From Heyndrickxia sporothermodurans (GTDB lineage: Bacteria > Bacillota > Bacilli > Bacillales > Bacillaceae_C): 64,000 nt of DNA. This document shows positions 17,225-26,863 of this stretch, one piece after another; within the stretch, counting starts at the first letter, position 1; the number at the start of each line of letters is the position of its first letter. The notes under the pieces were generated by a model. It was not told the DNA's origin and searched no databases. It saw only the letters and a list, made by a program, of their open reading frames with translations. The translations under genes and the position numbers were made by a program. The DNA lies in NCBI GenBank assembly GCA_018333075.1, contig BORH01000013.1:58597-122596 (forward strand), given 5' to 3'.

Positions 17225-18334
17225 TTAATATCTTAGCTCCCATTTAGGACGTTTATGATGGGAGAAGAAACTGTTTCTTTGTTTCCTAGCTTCAATTCGC
17301 TGTTCACAAAATTGATTAGCTGATTCAACGGTTGAAATGCTTTTGCTTTCTGAATTACGATAAATCTCTAATAGTGACGTATAAATAGCTTTTGTCTTTT
17401 TCATCACTCTTTTCTTATTCGGGCCATATAATTCGTCAGAAACTTGGATAAGCCCTCCTGCATTAACTATATAATCTGGTGCATATAGGATTCCCTTTTT
17501 CATAAGAATCTCACCATGGTAATCTTCAAGTAATTGATTGTTTGCAGAACCAACAATTGCTTTTACTTTTAATGAATTTAAGGTTTCGTCGTTGATAATT
17601 CCACCAAGTGCACACGGAACAAACACCTCTGCCTCTACACCATAAATATCATTTCCTGAAACAACCTTTACATTGTTATTTCCTAATTCCTTTGCTCGAT
17701 TTAGTAATGCTTGAATCGCTTCTGAATTAATATCAGATACATAAAGTGAAGCCCCTTCCTCAAGCAATGTTTCCGCAACTTTAAAACCTACCTTTCCCAA
17801 GCCTTGCACAGCGTAGGTTTTTCCACCAATTTGATTGATTCCATCAAGCGTTTCATTCGTTGCTTTAATTCCATAAATAACCCCTTCTGCAGTCGGGACG
17901 GACGAATCTCCGCTTCCCCCATATTCTTCTGGAATACCCACAATACAGTTCGTTTCCTTCATCGCATGGACAAAGTCTTCAGGTGTGGTTCCCATATCTG
18001 TCCCTGTGTAATACCGTCCATTTAATGAATCAATATACTGCCCTAACGCCCGGAATAATTCAGGTGTCTTATCTTTTTTAGGGTCGCCAATAATAACTGT
18101 TTTTCCTCCCCCAAAGTCTACATCAGCAGCAGCACATTTATAGGTCATCCCTTTTGAAAGTCGGAGTGCATCGTTTAATGCATGCTCAAAGGTTTGATAA
18201 GGATACATTCGACATCCCCCTGTAGCAGGTCCAAGGGTTGTATTATGTATAGCAATAATTGCTTTTAATCCTGTATTCGGGTCATTACAAATAACCACTT
18301 GCTCATGTTCATAAATTTTATTAAACATTTCCAT
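17225..18334 (-). CDS. pdh: Phenylalanine dehydrogenase (Glu/Leu/Phe/Val DH family)
   Basis: NAD-dependent amino-acid dehydrogenase of 369 residues. Catalytic lysines Lys66 (KGMTYK) and Lys78 (FGGGK) and Asp113 (YTGTDMGT) are present, with the NAD-binding '[18 protein letters not shown]' in the second half. The segments [20 protein letters not shown] and [17 protein letters not shown] follow phenylalanine dehydrogenase as I remember it ([15 protein letters not shown]) rather than leucine dehydrogenase (LNLGGGK, TAEDVGT). It would oxidise Phe to phenylpyruvate plus ammonia. It sits between a thioesterase and the 2-oxoacid dehydrogenase genes in the phenylacetate catabolon, which supports this call. 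Start ATG 18334 behind GAGGAGA. Confidence 0.88.
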   Translation of the reverse strand: MEMFNKIYEHEQVVICNDPNTGLKAIIAIHNTTLGPATGGCRMYPYQTFEHALNDALRLSKGMTYKCAAADVDFGGGKTVIIGDPKKDKTPELFRALGQYIDSLNGRYYTGTDMGTTPEDFVHAMKETNCIVGIPEEYGGSGDSSVPTAEGVIYGIKATNETLDGINQIGGKTYAVQGLGKVGFKVAETLLEEGASLYVSDINSEAIQALLNRAKELGNNNVKVVSGNDIYGVEAEVFVPCALGGIINDETLNSLKVKAIVGSANNQLLEDYHGEILMKKGILYAPDYIVNAGGLIQVSDELYGPNKKRVMKKTKAIYTSLLEIYRNSESKSISTVESANQFCEQRIEARKQRNSFFSHHKRPKWELRY

Positions 18335-18336
18335 GA

Positions 18337-18759
18337 TCAGTTCTCCTCTCTAGAAGTCACTTCTGTATCTTTCGATTCTATTAGCATTTGATTGATTTTT
18401 TCTTTAGGTAATATAACCTGCTTGACTTCTCCTTTACCAATTAACCCTTTTTCATTCCATGCCTCTGTTTTCGTCATGACAATATTATCCTTTAATTCTA
18501 TTAAAGTCGCTTTAATACGAACTTTCGTATTAGCAGTAGTTGGTGCGATATGCTTCACTTGAACCGCACCTCCAATCCCCTCCTCATGTTCCTCTAGATA
18601 TGGAAGGATAATTTTCCGAGATGCCCATTCCATATGGTATACCATTGAGACAGTTGAATAAGCCTCATGAACGACATTCCCCTCAAATCCAGCAAACATA
18701 TCAGGTGTGACTATCGTTTCGATCATTGCCGTTTGCCCAATTTTCATTCCCTGCTTCAT
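18337..18759 (-). CDS. Hot-dog fold thioesterase (FlK-like family)
   Basis: A 140-residue thioesterase of the fluoroacetyl-CoA thioesterase-like family. Family features are '[20 protein letters not shown]' (near residue 24) and '[20 protein letters not shown]' in the centre. The position between an ABC importer and phenylalanine dehydrogenase suggests it hydrolyses an aromatic acyl-CoA, perhaps as a release valve when phenylacetyl-CoA builds up, but the substrate is inferred. The start is ATG 18759 behind GGGAGGAG. The stop lies 2 bases before the dehydrogenase start. Confidence 0.8.
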   Translation of the reverse strand: MKQGMKIGQTAMIETIVTPDMFAGFEGNVVHEAYSTVSMVYHMEWASRKIILPYLEEHEEGIGGAVQVKHIAPTTANTKVRIKATLIELKDNIVMTKTEAWNEKGLIGKGEVKQVILPKEKINQMLIESKDTEVTSREEN

Positions 18760-18783
18760 TTAATCACTCCTCCCATTACTAGG

Positions 18784-19587
18784 CTAGGCTAGAAGTGTTC
18801 GATCACTTATCATGCTGCCTCCACGTAATTTTTGAAATTCCTTCAATAATTGCTCAATCGTTAATTTCTTTTTTTCCTCCTCTTTGACTTCCAATATGAT
18901 TTGACCATTATCCATCATAATGAGTCGATTTCCTAAATCAAGAGCTTGCTGCATATTATGAGTGACCATAATGGTTGTTAATTGGTCCTTTTCAACTAAT
19001 TCCTTCGTTAACGATGTTATTAGCTTTGCTCTCGAGGGATCAAGCGCTGCAGTATGCTCATCAAGCAACAAAATGGATGGCTTAGTAAAGGTTGACATTA
19101 ATAATGATAAAGCCTGACGCTCTCCACCCGACAGTAGCCCAACCTTTGCATTTAATCTCTTTTCTAAATTTAAATGAAGAGTTTTTAAGGATTCGATAAA
19201 AAATTCTTTGCGGTTCTTATCTACTCCTTTTCGTAAGCCGCGCGTTTTATTTCGCGAATAAGCCATCGCCAGGTTTTCCTCAATGGTCATTGAAGGTGCT
19301 GTTCCAGCCATAGGATCCTGGAATACTCTCCCGATTAATTTCGAGCGTTTGAATTCTGGCAATTTTGTAACATCCTTTTGATCAATATAAATCTTGCCAA
19401 CATCTGGTGTAAGTACACCAGATATCATATTCATTAATGTAGATTTTCCAGCACCATTACTGCCAATAATCGTAACAAAATCCCCTTTTTCAAGAGATAA
19501 ATTGATTTTATCTAGTGCTACTTTTTCATCTGGTGTTGCTTCATTAAAAAGCTTGCTAATCTGTTCTAGGCGGAGCAATTTGTTCAC
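18784..19587 (-). CDS. ABC importer ATP-binding protein
   Basis: The 267-residue ATPase of an importer of the TrpXYZ-like type. Walker A is IGSNGAGKSTLMN, the signature is LSGGERQALSLLM and Walker B is ILLLDEHTAALDP. The GTG start at 19587 overlaps the permease gene end and has GAGGAG just upstream; a TTG a few codons later is possible. Family members of this shape serve transporters for aromatic amino acids and related compounds, which fits the Phe-degrading neighbourhood. Confidence 0.88.
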   Translation of the reverse strand: MNKLLRLEQISKLFNEATPDEKVALDKINLSLEKGDFVTIIGSNGAGKSTLMNMISGVLTPDVGKIYIDQKDVTKLPEFKRSKLIGRVFQDPMAGTAPSMTIEENLAMAYSRNKTRGLRKGVDKNRKEFFIESLKTLHLNLEKRLNAKVGLLSGGERQALSLLMSTFTKPSILLLDEHTAALDPSRAKLITSLTKELVEKDQLTTIMVTHNMQQALDLGNRLIMMDNGQIILEVKEEEKKKLTIEQLLKEFQKLRGGSMISDRTLLA

Positions 19588-20596
19588 TCTCCTCTACCTT
19601 TATCTGTGACATTCGTTCAGTATATCGTTTGGCCTTTCTTCTTTTTTCTCTTTGATTGTCGAGTATTTTTGGAAAAATTAATGCCAATGTGACAATAATC
19701 GCAGTAATTAATTTCATATCTCCTGTATCTAAAAACTTAACTCGAAGTGCAAGACCAAGAATAACCCTGTATATAATTGCTCCGCAAATAACGGCGAAGG
19801 TAGTGCGTACTATCGTTTTCGTGCCAAAAATTGCTTCGCCAATAATAACAGAAGCAAGACCAACTATAATCATACCTATTCCTAAATTAATATCGGAAAA
19901 TTTGCCGTATTGAGCAATTAATGCCCCAGCTAATGCAACCAATGCATTTGAGATACCTAATCCTAAAATAATAAGGGAATCGGTATTTGCTGAAAAACTG
20001 CGAATCATTCTTTTATTATCACCTGTTGCTCTTAAAGCAAGACCCGTCTCCGTCTGTAAAAAACGGTCAGCAATCCATTTAATCAGTAAAGTAATAGCTA
20101 GCATCAATATCAGAATCCCCCATGTGGGAGGTAAATGCTGAACACCTAACAAGCCGATTAGATGATTAAGCCAATCATCAATTCCTAAAGGCTTCCAAAA
20201 TTCGGTAAACTTAGTAAGTATCGTTTCAGAGTTTAATAAAGGAATATTTGGTCTCCCGACAGAAGTATCTGAAGAGGTACCCATTATCCTTAAATTAATA
20301 GAATAGAGTGCAATCATCATTAATATTCCAGACAGCAGTGGATTAATTTTCCCTTTCGTATGAAGCAGCCCAGTCATACATCCAGCAATAAATCCTGCTA
20401 TGATTGCTGCAGCAGTTGAAAAAATAGGGTGATATCCTAAAACTATCATCGTTGCCGCCACCGAACTACCCGTGACAAAGCTACCATCGACTGTCAAGTC
20501 TGGAAAGTCAAGCACTCGGAAGGAAAGATACACTCCAAGTGCCAACAATGCATAGATGATTCCTTGCTCTACTGAACTGAATATTGCTGTAAACAT
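19556..20596 (-). CDS. ABC importer permease (BPD_transp_2 family)
   Basis: A 346-residue membrane permease with about 8-9 hydrophobic segments. It starts MFTAIFSSVEQGIIYALLAL and contains 'FPDLTVDGSFVTGSSVAATM' near residue 30, 'GLALRATGDNKRMIRSFSAN' (cytoplasmic coupling loop) and a basic/acidic C-terminal tail. It belongs with the adjacent ATPase and binding protein. Start ATG 20596 behind TAGGAGATG. A folded, terminator-like segment separates it from the binding-protein gene, which would raise binding-protein expression over permease. Confidence 0.88.
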   Translation of the reverse strand: MFTAIFSSVEQGIIYALLALGVYLSFRVLDFPDLTVDGSFVTGSSVAATMIVLGYHPIFSTAAAIIAGFIAGCMTGLLHTKGKINPLLSGILMMIALYSINLRIMGTSSDTSVGRPNIPLLNSETILTKFTEFWKPLGIDDWLNHLIGLLGVQHLPPTWGILILMLAITLLIKWIADRFLQTETGLALRATGDNKRMIRSFSANTDSLIILGLGISNALVALAGALIAQYGKFSDINLGIGMIIVGLASVIIGEAIFGTKTIVRTTFAVICGAIIYRVILGLALRVKFLDTGDMKLITAIIVTLALIFPKILDNQREKRRKAKRYTERMSQIKVEESEQIAPPRTD

Positions 20597-20620
20597 AGAA
20601 TCATCTCCTATTAGAGGTTT

Positions 20621-20707
20621 TTCAAAAAGTCCGAGAAAAAGAACAGCATTAGATAGCGTTCTAGTCCTCGGGGCTATGCTTCCTGGAACCTATCAGCTCT
20701 TTTTGAA
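20621..20707 (-). terminator. Attenuator-like hairpins between binding protein and permease genes
   Basis: Nested inverted repeats lie in this intergenic stretch: TTCAAAAAG (20621) with CTTTTTGAA (20699), CCGAG (20631) with CTCGG (20667) and AGAAC (20640) with GTTCT (20658). On the minus strand the CCGAG/CTCGG stem is followed by ACTTTTTG. It is probably a partial terminator or mRNA stabiliser. Confidence 0.5.
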
Positions 20708-20716
20708 TACGTATGA

Positions 20717-21721
20717 TCACTCTGAGAATTCAGCTTTCCACTCATCCTTAACTTTTAGTCCAATGGCTTCAGCTGTCTTTTTATTCATCAGTAATTTTAA
20801 ATTTTGTGGCAATTGTACAGGTAATTCCGATGGTTTCTTTTCACCTTTCAATATTTGAACCGCCATTTGTCCTGCCTCATATCCGATATCCGAATACTCG
20901 AAGCCATATGCACCAAGTGCTCCTCTTTTAACCGAATCAAACTCTGCTGCCATCATTGGCAATTTATTTTCATTCGCAACTGAAACGACGGTTTCAAAGG
21001 CGGATACAACCGTATTATCTGAAATAATATATAAGCCATCGACTTTTCCGACTAGAGATTCTGTCGCTTGCTTCACATCGGCAGAGGTTGCAACTGAAGC
21101 TTCTTTAATTTCCATGCCTAATTCACCTGCTAGTTTTTTAACATTATCAACCTGTGCACGTGAATTTTGTTCTCCTGAGTTAAAAACCATGCCAACTTTT
21201 TTTATATTCAGTTGTTCTTTCATAAATTTTAATGTGTTTGGAATCGCATCTGGATGGGTATCAATAGTTCCTGTTACGTTGGCACCTGGCTGTTCCATTG
21301 AAGAAACTAACTCGGCACCTACTGGGTCTGTCACTGAAGTAAAAATGATTGGAATATCTTTGGTGGCACTTGCAACTGCTTGAGCACTTGGTGTTGAGTT
21401 GGCAAAGATAAGATCGACATTTGAGCTAACTAAATTATTTGCTATTGTCGTATTATTACTTTGTTCATTTTGAGCATTTTGGACATCATATTCGACTTTT
21501 AAGCCTGACTCTTCAATCGCCTTTTTAAATCCATCGAAGGCAGCGTTTAATGAAGGATGCTCAACAATTTGTGTAACCCCTATTTTATATGTCTTTTCCT
21601 TTTTTGAATCTCCCCCTTTTGCTTCTCCGCCTGATGTTTTTTGTTCGTTTTGTGTTCCACAGGATGCTAATAATAATGCACTAAACAAAACGATAGCACT
21701 TTTTTTCAAACTGAATTTCAT
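20717..21721 (-). CDS. ABC importer substrate-binding lipoprotein
   Basis: A 334-residue extracellular binding protein of the 'ABC transporter substrate binding protein' (TrpX-like) family. It has a signal peptide with lipobox LLASC (Cys about residue 21), then 'YKIGVTQIVEHPSLNAAFDG', 'DLIFANSTPSAQAVASATKD' and 'GVTGTIDTHP'-like loops (NVTGTIDTHPDAIPNTLKFM). Start ATG 21721 behind GGGGGG; the upstream frame to 21736 only covers the ribosome binding site. Together with the next two genes it forms a complete importer, likely for Phe/Trp-like or phenyl compounds; the ligand is inferred from context. Confidence 0.9.
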   Translation of the reverse strand: MKFSLKKSAIVLFSALLLASCGTQNEQKTSGGEAKGGDSKKEKTYKIGVTQIVEHPSLNAAFDGFKKAIEESGLKVEYDVQNAQNEQSNNTTIANNLVSSNVDLIFANSTPSAQAVASATKDIPIIFTSVTDPVGAELVSSMEQPGANVTGTIDTHPDAIPNTLKFMKEQLNIKKVGMVFNSGEQNSRAQVDNVKKLAGELGMEIKEASVATSADVKQATESLVGKVDGLYIISDNTVVSAFETVVSVANENKLPMMAAEFDSVKRGALGAYGFEYSDIGYEAGQMAVQILKGEKKPSELPVQLPQNLKLLMNKKTAEAIGLKVKDEWKAEFSE

Positions 21722-21915
21722 CCCATTTCCCCCCATTGACTATTTAAAATGAAAATATGCTTTCAATAGTCCTCCTTTCATTTTTTTCATATAAAATAAT
21801 CATTAACTTAATACGTTAATGTTATTTTCCACATTGAATTAGATTCAAAATTCCGAAATTTCTACATATATCGATATTACCTAATTTATTTCTTCATAAA
21901 TAAAAAATGTCCTGC

Positions 21916-22866
21916 CTATCTATTTAATAGATTTCCTATGTTTTTCAACGTTTTTCGACATTCAGCCATCATACCTTCCAAAAGCTCTTTTACTGTAGGT
22001 ATATCATGGATTAAGCCAGCAATTTGCCCACTATTCATGAATCCTTTTTTCTCATTTCCATCAATTGCTCCGATTATATGGTGATTTTCATTTGTTGCTT
22101 CAGCATATTGTTCTGTCGTATATACTTCTTCATTTTTCAAAAGGCTTAATGTATAATCGCCTTCTAAAACTCTTCTTGTCTGCCCCTTTGAACGCCCAAT
22201 AATGATTGTATTATGATCATTAGCATTGAGTATTTTATTTTTATAATCAGAAGAAAAAGGTGCCTCCTTGGTAGCTACAAACCTCGTACCCATTTGAACG
22301 CCTTGTGCACCAAGTGAAAATGCCGCCAAAAGCCCTCTACCATCTGCGATTCCACCTGCAGCAATAACAGGAATTGTCACAGCATCAACGATTTGAGGGA
22401 TCAGCGTCATCGTTGTCGTTTCGTATGGAGAATTAATTCCTGCCGCTTCGAACCCTTCAGCGACAATTATATTTGCTCCAGCTTTTTCCGCTTTAATCGC
22501 ATGATGAACGGAGGCAGTAACAACCATTACCTTTATATTATTTTCGTGCAGGATTGGAATGATTGGAGCAGGATTCCCTGCTGATAAAGAAACAACAGGA
22601 ACATTAAATTTGATCATTAAGGAGATCATTTCTTTCATATATGAATTCACATTAATTGGAAGATTAACTGCAAAGGGCTTTTTCGTTAATTTCCTTAGTT
22701 CCTGAATCATATGTTCCACTTCATCAGGAGTTAATGTACCTACTCCAATTGTTCCTAACCCACCTGCATTAGATATAGCTGCCGCTAATTTCGCATTGCT
22801 AATATTGCCCATACCACCTTGAATAATAGGATACTCGATATGAAGGATTTCAATTAGTTTCTTCAT
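21916..22866 (-). CDS. Nitronate monooxygenase / FabK-like FMN oxidoreductase
   Basis: A 316-residue FMN-dependent TIM-barrel protein of the 2-nitropropane dioxygenase/FabK family. Seen in sequence: 'YPIIQGGMGNISNAKLAAAI', 'GGLGTIGVGTLTPDEVE', 'IIVAEGFEAAGINSP' (flavin loop) and 'VIAAGGIADGRGLLAAFSLG'. Start ATG 22866 behind AAGAGGT. Its role in the aromatic operon is not clear: it could detoxify nitronates or reduce an unsaturated acyl intermediate. Confidence 0.82.
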   Translation of the reverse strand: MKKLIEILHIEYPIIQGGMGNISNAKLAAAISNAGGLGTIGVGTLTPDEVEHMIQELRKLTKKPFAVNLPINVNSYMKEMISLMIKFNVPVVSLSAGNPAPIIPILHENNIKVMVVTASVHHAIKAEKAGANIIVAEGFEAAGINSPYETTTMTLIPQIVDAVTIPVIAAGGIADGRGLLAAFSLGAQGVQMGTRFVATKEAPFSSDYKNKILNANDHNTIIIGRSKGQTRRVLEGDYTLSLLKNEEVYTTEQYAEATNENHHIIGAIDGNEKKGFMNSGQIAGLIHDIPTVKELLEGMMAECRKTLKNIGNLLNR

Positions 22867-22926
22867 CTTCTGGACCTCTTTTCTAAGCAAATATATTTAT
22901 CGAATATCCTATTCGACAGTAAATCC

Positions 22927-23814
22927 TTATTCTTCAACTAGTAACGGATGCTGGAATAAATCGTACTTTTTATTTTTTCTTTTCATTTCATTTCCTTCTT
23001 TAAAAACGGATTCAAAAAATTCGCTTGCGTGTTCTGCGAGCTCCTTATAATAATTAGAAAACAATTGTGCTGCCTGATTGCCGAGCCATTTAAAAGGAAG
23101 TAATTCATCTGGCAGGCCAGGATCAATAAATAAGAATTTTCTATATTCATGAACGAGCCTTGTACGTTCAACAAAGCAATCGGCAGGTGTCATGTTCCCA
23201 TTCAATATTCTTGCCTTATCGTTCAAGTATTTTTCTTCATAAAAATCTAAGAAAGCTTTATATTGAGAATTGATTTCCGCTATATCCCAGCAATCATGGA
23301 TGAGCTTTTGATTTTCATGGGGTCCAATATATTCTGTGATAAATACATGAACATAATCGCTAATTTCATACTTTTCTACTAAACTTTTAACCTGTTTAGC
23401 TAAATGGTTGGGAGAAATCCAGCAGCTATTTGCAATGGCTCCAAAACCACTCCAAACTAATTCCTTTCTTAATTCATCTCTTATGGAACGCTTATCCTCC
23501 GGAATGGAATATGTTAGCATCGTCCACTTTCCGTCCCATTTCTCCTGCTTTAGTTTAAAAATTCGAGTGGCCGCTTCATCCATGCGATCGACTCCACGTG
23601 GCGTTAAATAATAATAGCTTTTATTCCCTTCCTTTCTTGCTTCGACCCACCCCTGTTTATACATTCTTGAAACAGCCGCCCGAACAGACTGTTCATTATG
23701 CCCAAACTCCTTTAATAACTTTATTAAACTACCAATCCAAATTTCATTACCGTAATGTCGAATATAATCTCCGTATAGGGTAAATATCATGGATCTAGTA
23801 TTCATACTACTCAT
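22927..23814 (-). CDS. paaX: PaaX family transcriptional repressor
   Basis: A 295-residue regulator of phenylacetate catabolism of the PaaX family, which responds to phenylacetyl-CoA. It has an N-terminal winged helix (IFTLYGDYIRHYGNEIWIGS ... 'QSVRAAVSRMYKQGWVEAR'), the family core 'WDGKWTMLTYSIPEDKRSIR' near residue 95 and 'WSGFGAIANSCWISP'. It lies directly downstream of paaJ in the same direction, with no clear terminator between them. Likely targets are the paaK promoter (see the inverted repeat at 32304-32342) and the downstream transporter and dehydrogenase genes. Confidence 0.92.
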   Translation of the reverse strand: MSSMNTRSMIFTLYGDYIRHYGNEIWIGSLIKLLKEFGHNEQSVRAAVSRMYKQGWVEARKEGNKSYYYLTPRGVDRMDEAATRIFKLKQEKWDGKWTMLTYSIPEDKRSIRDELRKELVWSGFGAIANSCWISPNHLAKQVKSLVEKYEISDYVHVFITEYIGPHENQKLIHDCWDIAEINSQYKAFLDFYEEKYLNDKARILNGNMTPADCFVERTRLVHEYRKFLFIDPGLPDELLPFKWLGNQAAQLFSNYYKELAEHASEFFESVFKEGNEMKRKNKKYDLFQHPLLVEE

Positions 23815-23932
23815 ATTAAAACTACCTGCCTTTACTAGTGTGCTTGGTTAAAAATGAGAATATAAAAAAACTCCCATATATATTTGTTCTGCATACCTAA
23901 ACACACTTCCTCCTCTACCAAAAGCAACAAAA

Positions 23933-25132
23933 TTATATATTTTCTATTATTGTTGCAATCCCTTGGCCAACCCCTATACACATTGTTGCTAAACCAATTT
24001 CCAAATCTCTTCGTTTCAGTTCATAAATAAGAGTGGTTAATATTCTTGCTCCACTTGCACCAAGAGGATGACCGAATGCTATGGCACCACCATTTACATT
24101 TACAAGATTAGGATTTAATTCAAGCTGGCGAATACACTCGATGGATTGAGAAGCAAAGGCTTCATTCAATTCAACTAAATGAATATCTTGGATATTCATC
24201 CTTAATCGTGATAATACTTTTTTCGTTGCATAGATCGGACCCAGCCCCATTAATGACGGCTCAAGCCCAGCAACTGCTGTCGCCCTATACCTTACCAATG
24301 GAGTTAATCCTAATTGTCTTGCCTTTTCTTCACTCATCAATAGCACTGCGGATGCTCCATCATTTACCCCTGATGAATTTCCAGCAGTGACAGTACCATC
24401 AACAAATAATGGCTTTAGCTTTTGCATTGCTTCTATCGTTGCATTTGGTCTAGGATGTTCATCGAATTGAATCTCTTGTACATTCCCTTTTCGATCTCTT
24501 AAAGAGACAGAAACAAGCTCTTGATTGAATCGATTTTGCTCAATCGCATTTTTAGCCTTCATTTGGCTTTCAAAAGCAAATTGGTCCTGCTCTTCTCTAG
24601 TAATTTTATATTTTTTTGCTACATTTTCCGCTGTTTCAGGCATGGAATCTGTTCCGTACATTTTTTTTAATGTTTGATTTACAAATCGCCACCCAATTGT
24701 CGTATCATACAATTCCATATTTCCCCTTGGAAATTCTGATTCTGGTTTCGCCATTACAAATGGAGCTCGTGACATACTTTCTGTTCCACCTGCAATAAAG
24801 ATATCTCCATCTCCTACCATAATAGCTCTAGCAGCATAGTTAATGGCATCTAACCCTGAACCACATAAACGATTGATCGTTGTAGCAGATGTTTCTACTG
24901 GTAATCCTGCTAAAAGAGCTGACATTCGAGCAACATTTCGATTATCTTCACCCGCTTGATTAGCATTACCGAAAACGACTTCTTCAATTTCATTAACAGG
25001 AAGTCCAGGATTTCTCTCAATAAGTGCCTTAATGACATTGGCCCCAAGATCATCTGGACGAACATTTTTTAGAGCTCCTTTATATTTGCCGATAGGCGTT
25101 CGGACTGCATCGATAATGACAACATTATTCAT
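23933..25132 (-). CDS. paaJ: 3-oxoadipyl-CoA/acetyl-CoA thiolase
   Basis: A 399-residue thiolase that cleaves 3-oxoadipyl-CoA to succinyl-CoA and acetyl-CoA, the last steps of the phenylacetate route. Catalytic residues are visible: nucleophilic Cys in TINRLCGSGLDAIN (about residue 90), His in GGAIAFGHPLGASGA and the second Cys in TMCIGVGQG. The ATG overlaps the paaH stop (ATGA), so it is coupled to paaH. The name follows from position in the paa operon; PcaF/AtoB-type alternatives are excluded only by context. Confidence 0.93.
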   Translation of the reverse strand: MNNVVIIDAVRTPIGKYKGALKNVRPDDLGANVIKALIERNPGLPVNEIEEVVFGNANQAGEDNRNVARMSALLAGLPVETSATTINRLCGSGLDAINYAARAIMVGDGDIFIAGGTESMSRAPFVMAKPESEFPRGNMELYDTTIGWRFVNQTLKKMYGTDSMPETAENVAKKYKITREEQDQFAFESQMKAKNAIEQNRFNQELVSVSLRDRKGNVQEIQFDEHPRPNATIEAMQKLKPLFVDGTVTAGNSSGVNDGASAVLLMSEEKARQLGLTPLVRYRATAVAGLEPSLMGLGPIYATKKVLSRLRMNIQDIHLVELNEAFASQSIECIRQLELNPNLVNVNGGAIAFGHPLGASGARILTTLIYELKRRDLEIGLATMCIGVGQGIATIIENI

Positions 25133-26010
25133 GCTTCGTCACCTCGCAAAGTATAATCATAAACCCCGATTCCCGTTTTCCTACCTAATCTTCCCGCTTT
25201 AACATATTGAATAAGAAGGGGAGCAGGTCGATATTTTTCCCCCAAAGTTTTATGTAAATAATTTAAGTTATTTAGTCTCGTATCAAGTCCTACTAAATCA
25301 ACTAATTCAAATGGTCCCATAGGATAGTTCAATCCAAGCTTAATTGCTTTATCAATATCCTCAGGTGTTCCAATTCCCTCCTGAAGCATGTAAAATGCTT
25401 CATTTCCTACAAGTGCACTAATTCGGCTTGTGACAAAACCGGGAAATTCATTAACAACGACCGTTTCCTTCCCCATTTTTTCTGCTGTCATTTTAATTAC
25501 ATCAGCTGTCTCCTGAGCAGTTTCCAATCCTTTTATAATTTCGACTAAAGGCATCTTATGCACTGGGTTAAAAAAATGCATGGCAATAACTTTTGATGGT
25601 CGCTTTGTAAAAGAAGCCATTTCCGTAGGACTCATTGTTGAAGTATTTGTTGCAAACAGACAATGCTCTGGAGCTAATTTATCGATTTCTTCAAAAATAC
25701 TTTTCTTAATTTCTATTTTTTCTGGAACTGCCTCAATGACTAGATCAGCTGATTGTACCGCTTCCTTTATGCTTGTAATAAATGTAAGCTTAGATATAGC
25801 AGCCTCTTTTTGCTCGAGACTGATTTTTTGACGACTCATTCCTTTTTGAAAAATAAGATTGATTTCTTCCTTCGCATTTGTTAATGCTTCATCACTGGTA
25901 TCATATAAATGGACAGAAAAGCCAGCTAGTGCAGATATATACGCAATCCCTCTGCCCATCACTCCTGAGCCTAACACTGCAATTTTTTGAATCAAATCAC
26001 TCATCTCCAT
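25129..26010 (-). CDS. paaH: 3-hydroxyacyl-CoA dehydrogenase
   Basis: NAD-dependent dehydrogenase of 293 residues acting on 3-hydroxyadipyl-CoA. The N-terminal Rossmann motif VLGSGVMGRGIAYISA, 'PEKIEIKKSIFEEIDKLAP', the catalytic His in 'KVIAMHFFNPVHKMPLVEII' and 'NEFPGFVTSRISALVGNEA' are present. The start is uncertain: ATG 26010 has no ribosome binding site, while a TTG at 25995 has GGAG about 9 bases upstream and gives a family-like N-terminus. It ends coupled to paaJ. Confidence 0.93.
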   Translation of the reverse strand: MEMSDLIQKIAVLGSGVMGRGIAYISALAGFSVHLYDTSDEALTNAKEEINLIFQKGMSRQKISLEQKEAAISKLTFITSIKEAVQSADLVIEAVPEKIEIKKSIFEEIDKLAPEHCLFATNTSTMSPTEMASFTKRPSKVIAMHFFNPVHKMPLVEIIKGLETAQETADVIKMTAEKMGKETVVVNEFPGFVTSRISALVGNEAFYMLQEGIGTPEDIDKAIKLGLNYPMGPFELVDLVGLDTRLNNLNYLHKTLGEKYRPAPLLIQYVKAGRLGRKTGIGVYDYTLRGDEA

Positions 26011-26077
26011 TTGAAGTTGATGGAAGCTTATACAGCCCGGTTAAAAATGTTTATAAGATTACTCCTCATTCAACCCT

Positions 26078-26851
26078 TTATTTCCCTTTAAATATCGGCT
26101 TCCTTTTATTTAAAAAGGCAGAAACACCTTCTTTATGATCAAAAGACTGACCGGCGATTTTTTGAGCATATGCCTCTTTTTCTAGTACTTCTTGTAAATT
26201 AGAATCCCAGCTTTGATTTAAATAACGCTTAATTAGACCAATGGCTTTCGTTGGCATTTGAGCTAGTCTTTCAGCAAAAATAGCAACTTCTGAATCCCAG
26301 TTGTCTGCTGGTATAACTTTCGTTACTAATCCAACATCCTTCGCTTCATTCGCAGTAATTTTTTCTCCTAATATAGATAATTCAAGTGCTTTCGCATGTC
26401 CTATAATTCTAGGCAAATAATACATATTTCCTGAATCTGGAACCAATCCTACATGGATAAACGCTTGGATAAAGCTTGCTTTTTCATTAGCTAAACGAAA
26501 ATCACATGCTAATGCTAAGCTAAGTCCGGCGCCTGCTGCTGTTCCATTAATTGCGGCCATAACTGGTTTTTCCAAAGCCGCCAGTTGCTGTACCATCGGG
26601 TTATAATAGTTTCGTAATAGCTCCCCGTAATCGGTATCTTCCTTGACTGATTGTAAATCTTGACCTGAGCAAAATGCACGCCCCTCGCCAGTAATAACTA
26701 TGCAGCGAACTTCATTATCGATAGCTGCTTCTTTTAAAGCCGTTTTGACCTCTATTTTCATCTGTTCATTAAAGGCATTAAGTTTATCAGGTCTGTTTAA
26801 TTTAATCCATGCAACCTGATTTTTCACTTCATATAATATGGTTTCGTACAT
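26078..26851 (-). CDS. paaG: 2-(1,2-epoxy)phenylacetyl-CoA isomerase, crotonase family
   Basis: A 257-residue crotonase-fold enzyme. In PaaG the epoxide of phenylacetyl-CoA is isomerised to the oxepin and later double bonds are moved. Seen in sequence: 'KLNRPDKLNAFNEQMK', the oxyanion-hole segment INGTAAGAGLSLALACD and HVGLVPDSGNMYYLPR. The hydratase Glu pair is absent (Ser and Asp appear instead), with Asp in VPDSG as in isomerases. This supports PaaG over a hydratase. Start ATG 26851 behind GGGGGAAGG; it is preceded by paaF in the same operon. Confidence 0.9.
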   Translation of the reverse strand: MYETILYEVKNQVAWIKLNRPDKLNAFNEQMKIEVKTALKEAAIDNEVRCIVITGEGRAFCSGQDLQSVKEDTDYGELLRNYYNPMVQQLAALEKPVMAAINGTAAGAGLSLALACDFRLANEKASFIQAFIHVGLVPDSGNMYYLPRIIGHAKALELSILGEKITANEAKDVGLVTKVIPADNWDSEVAIFAERLAQMPTKAIGLIKRYLNQSWDSNLQEVLEKEAYAQKIAGQSFDHKEGVSAFLNKRKPIFKGK

Positions 26852-26863
26852 TTTCCTTCCCCC

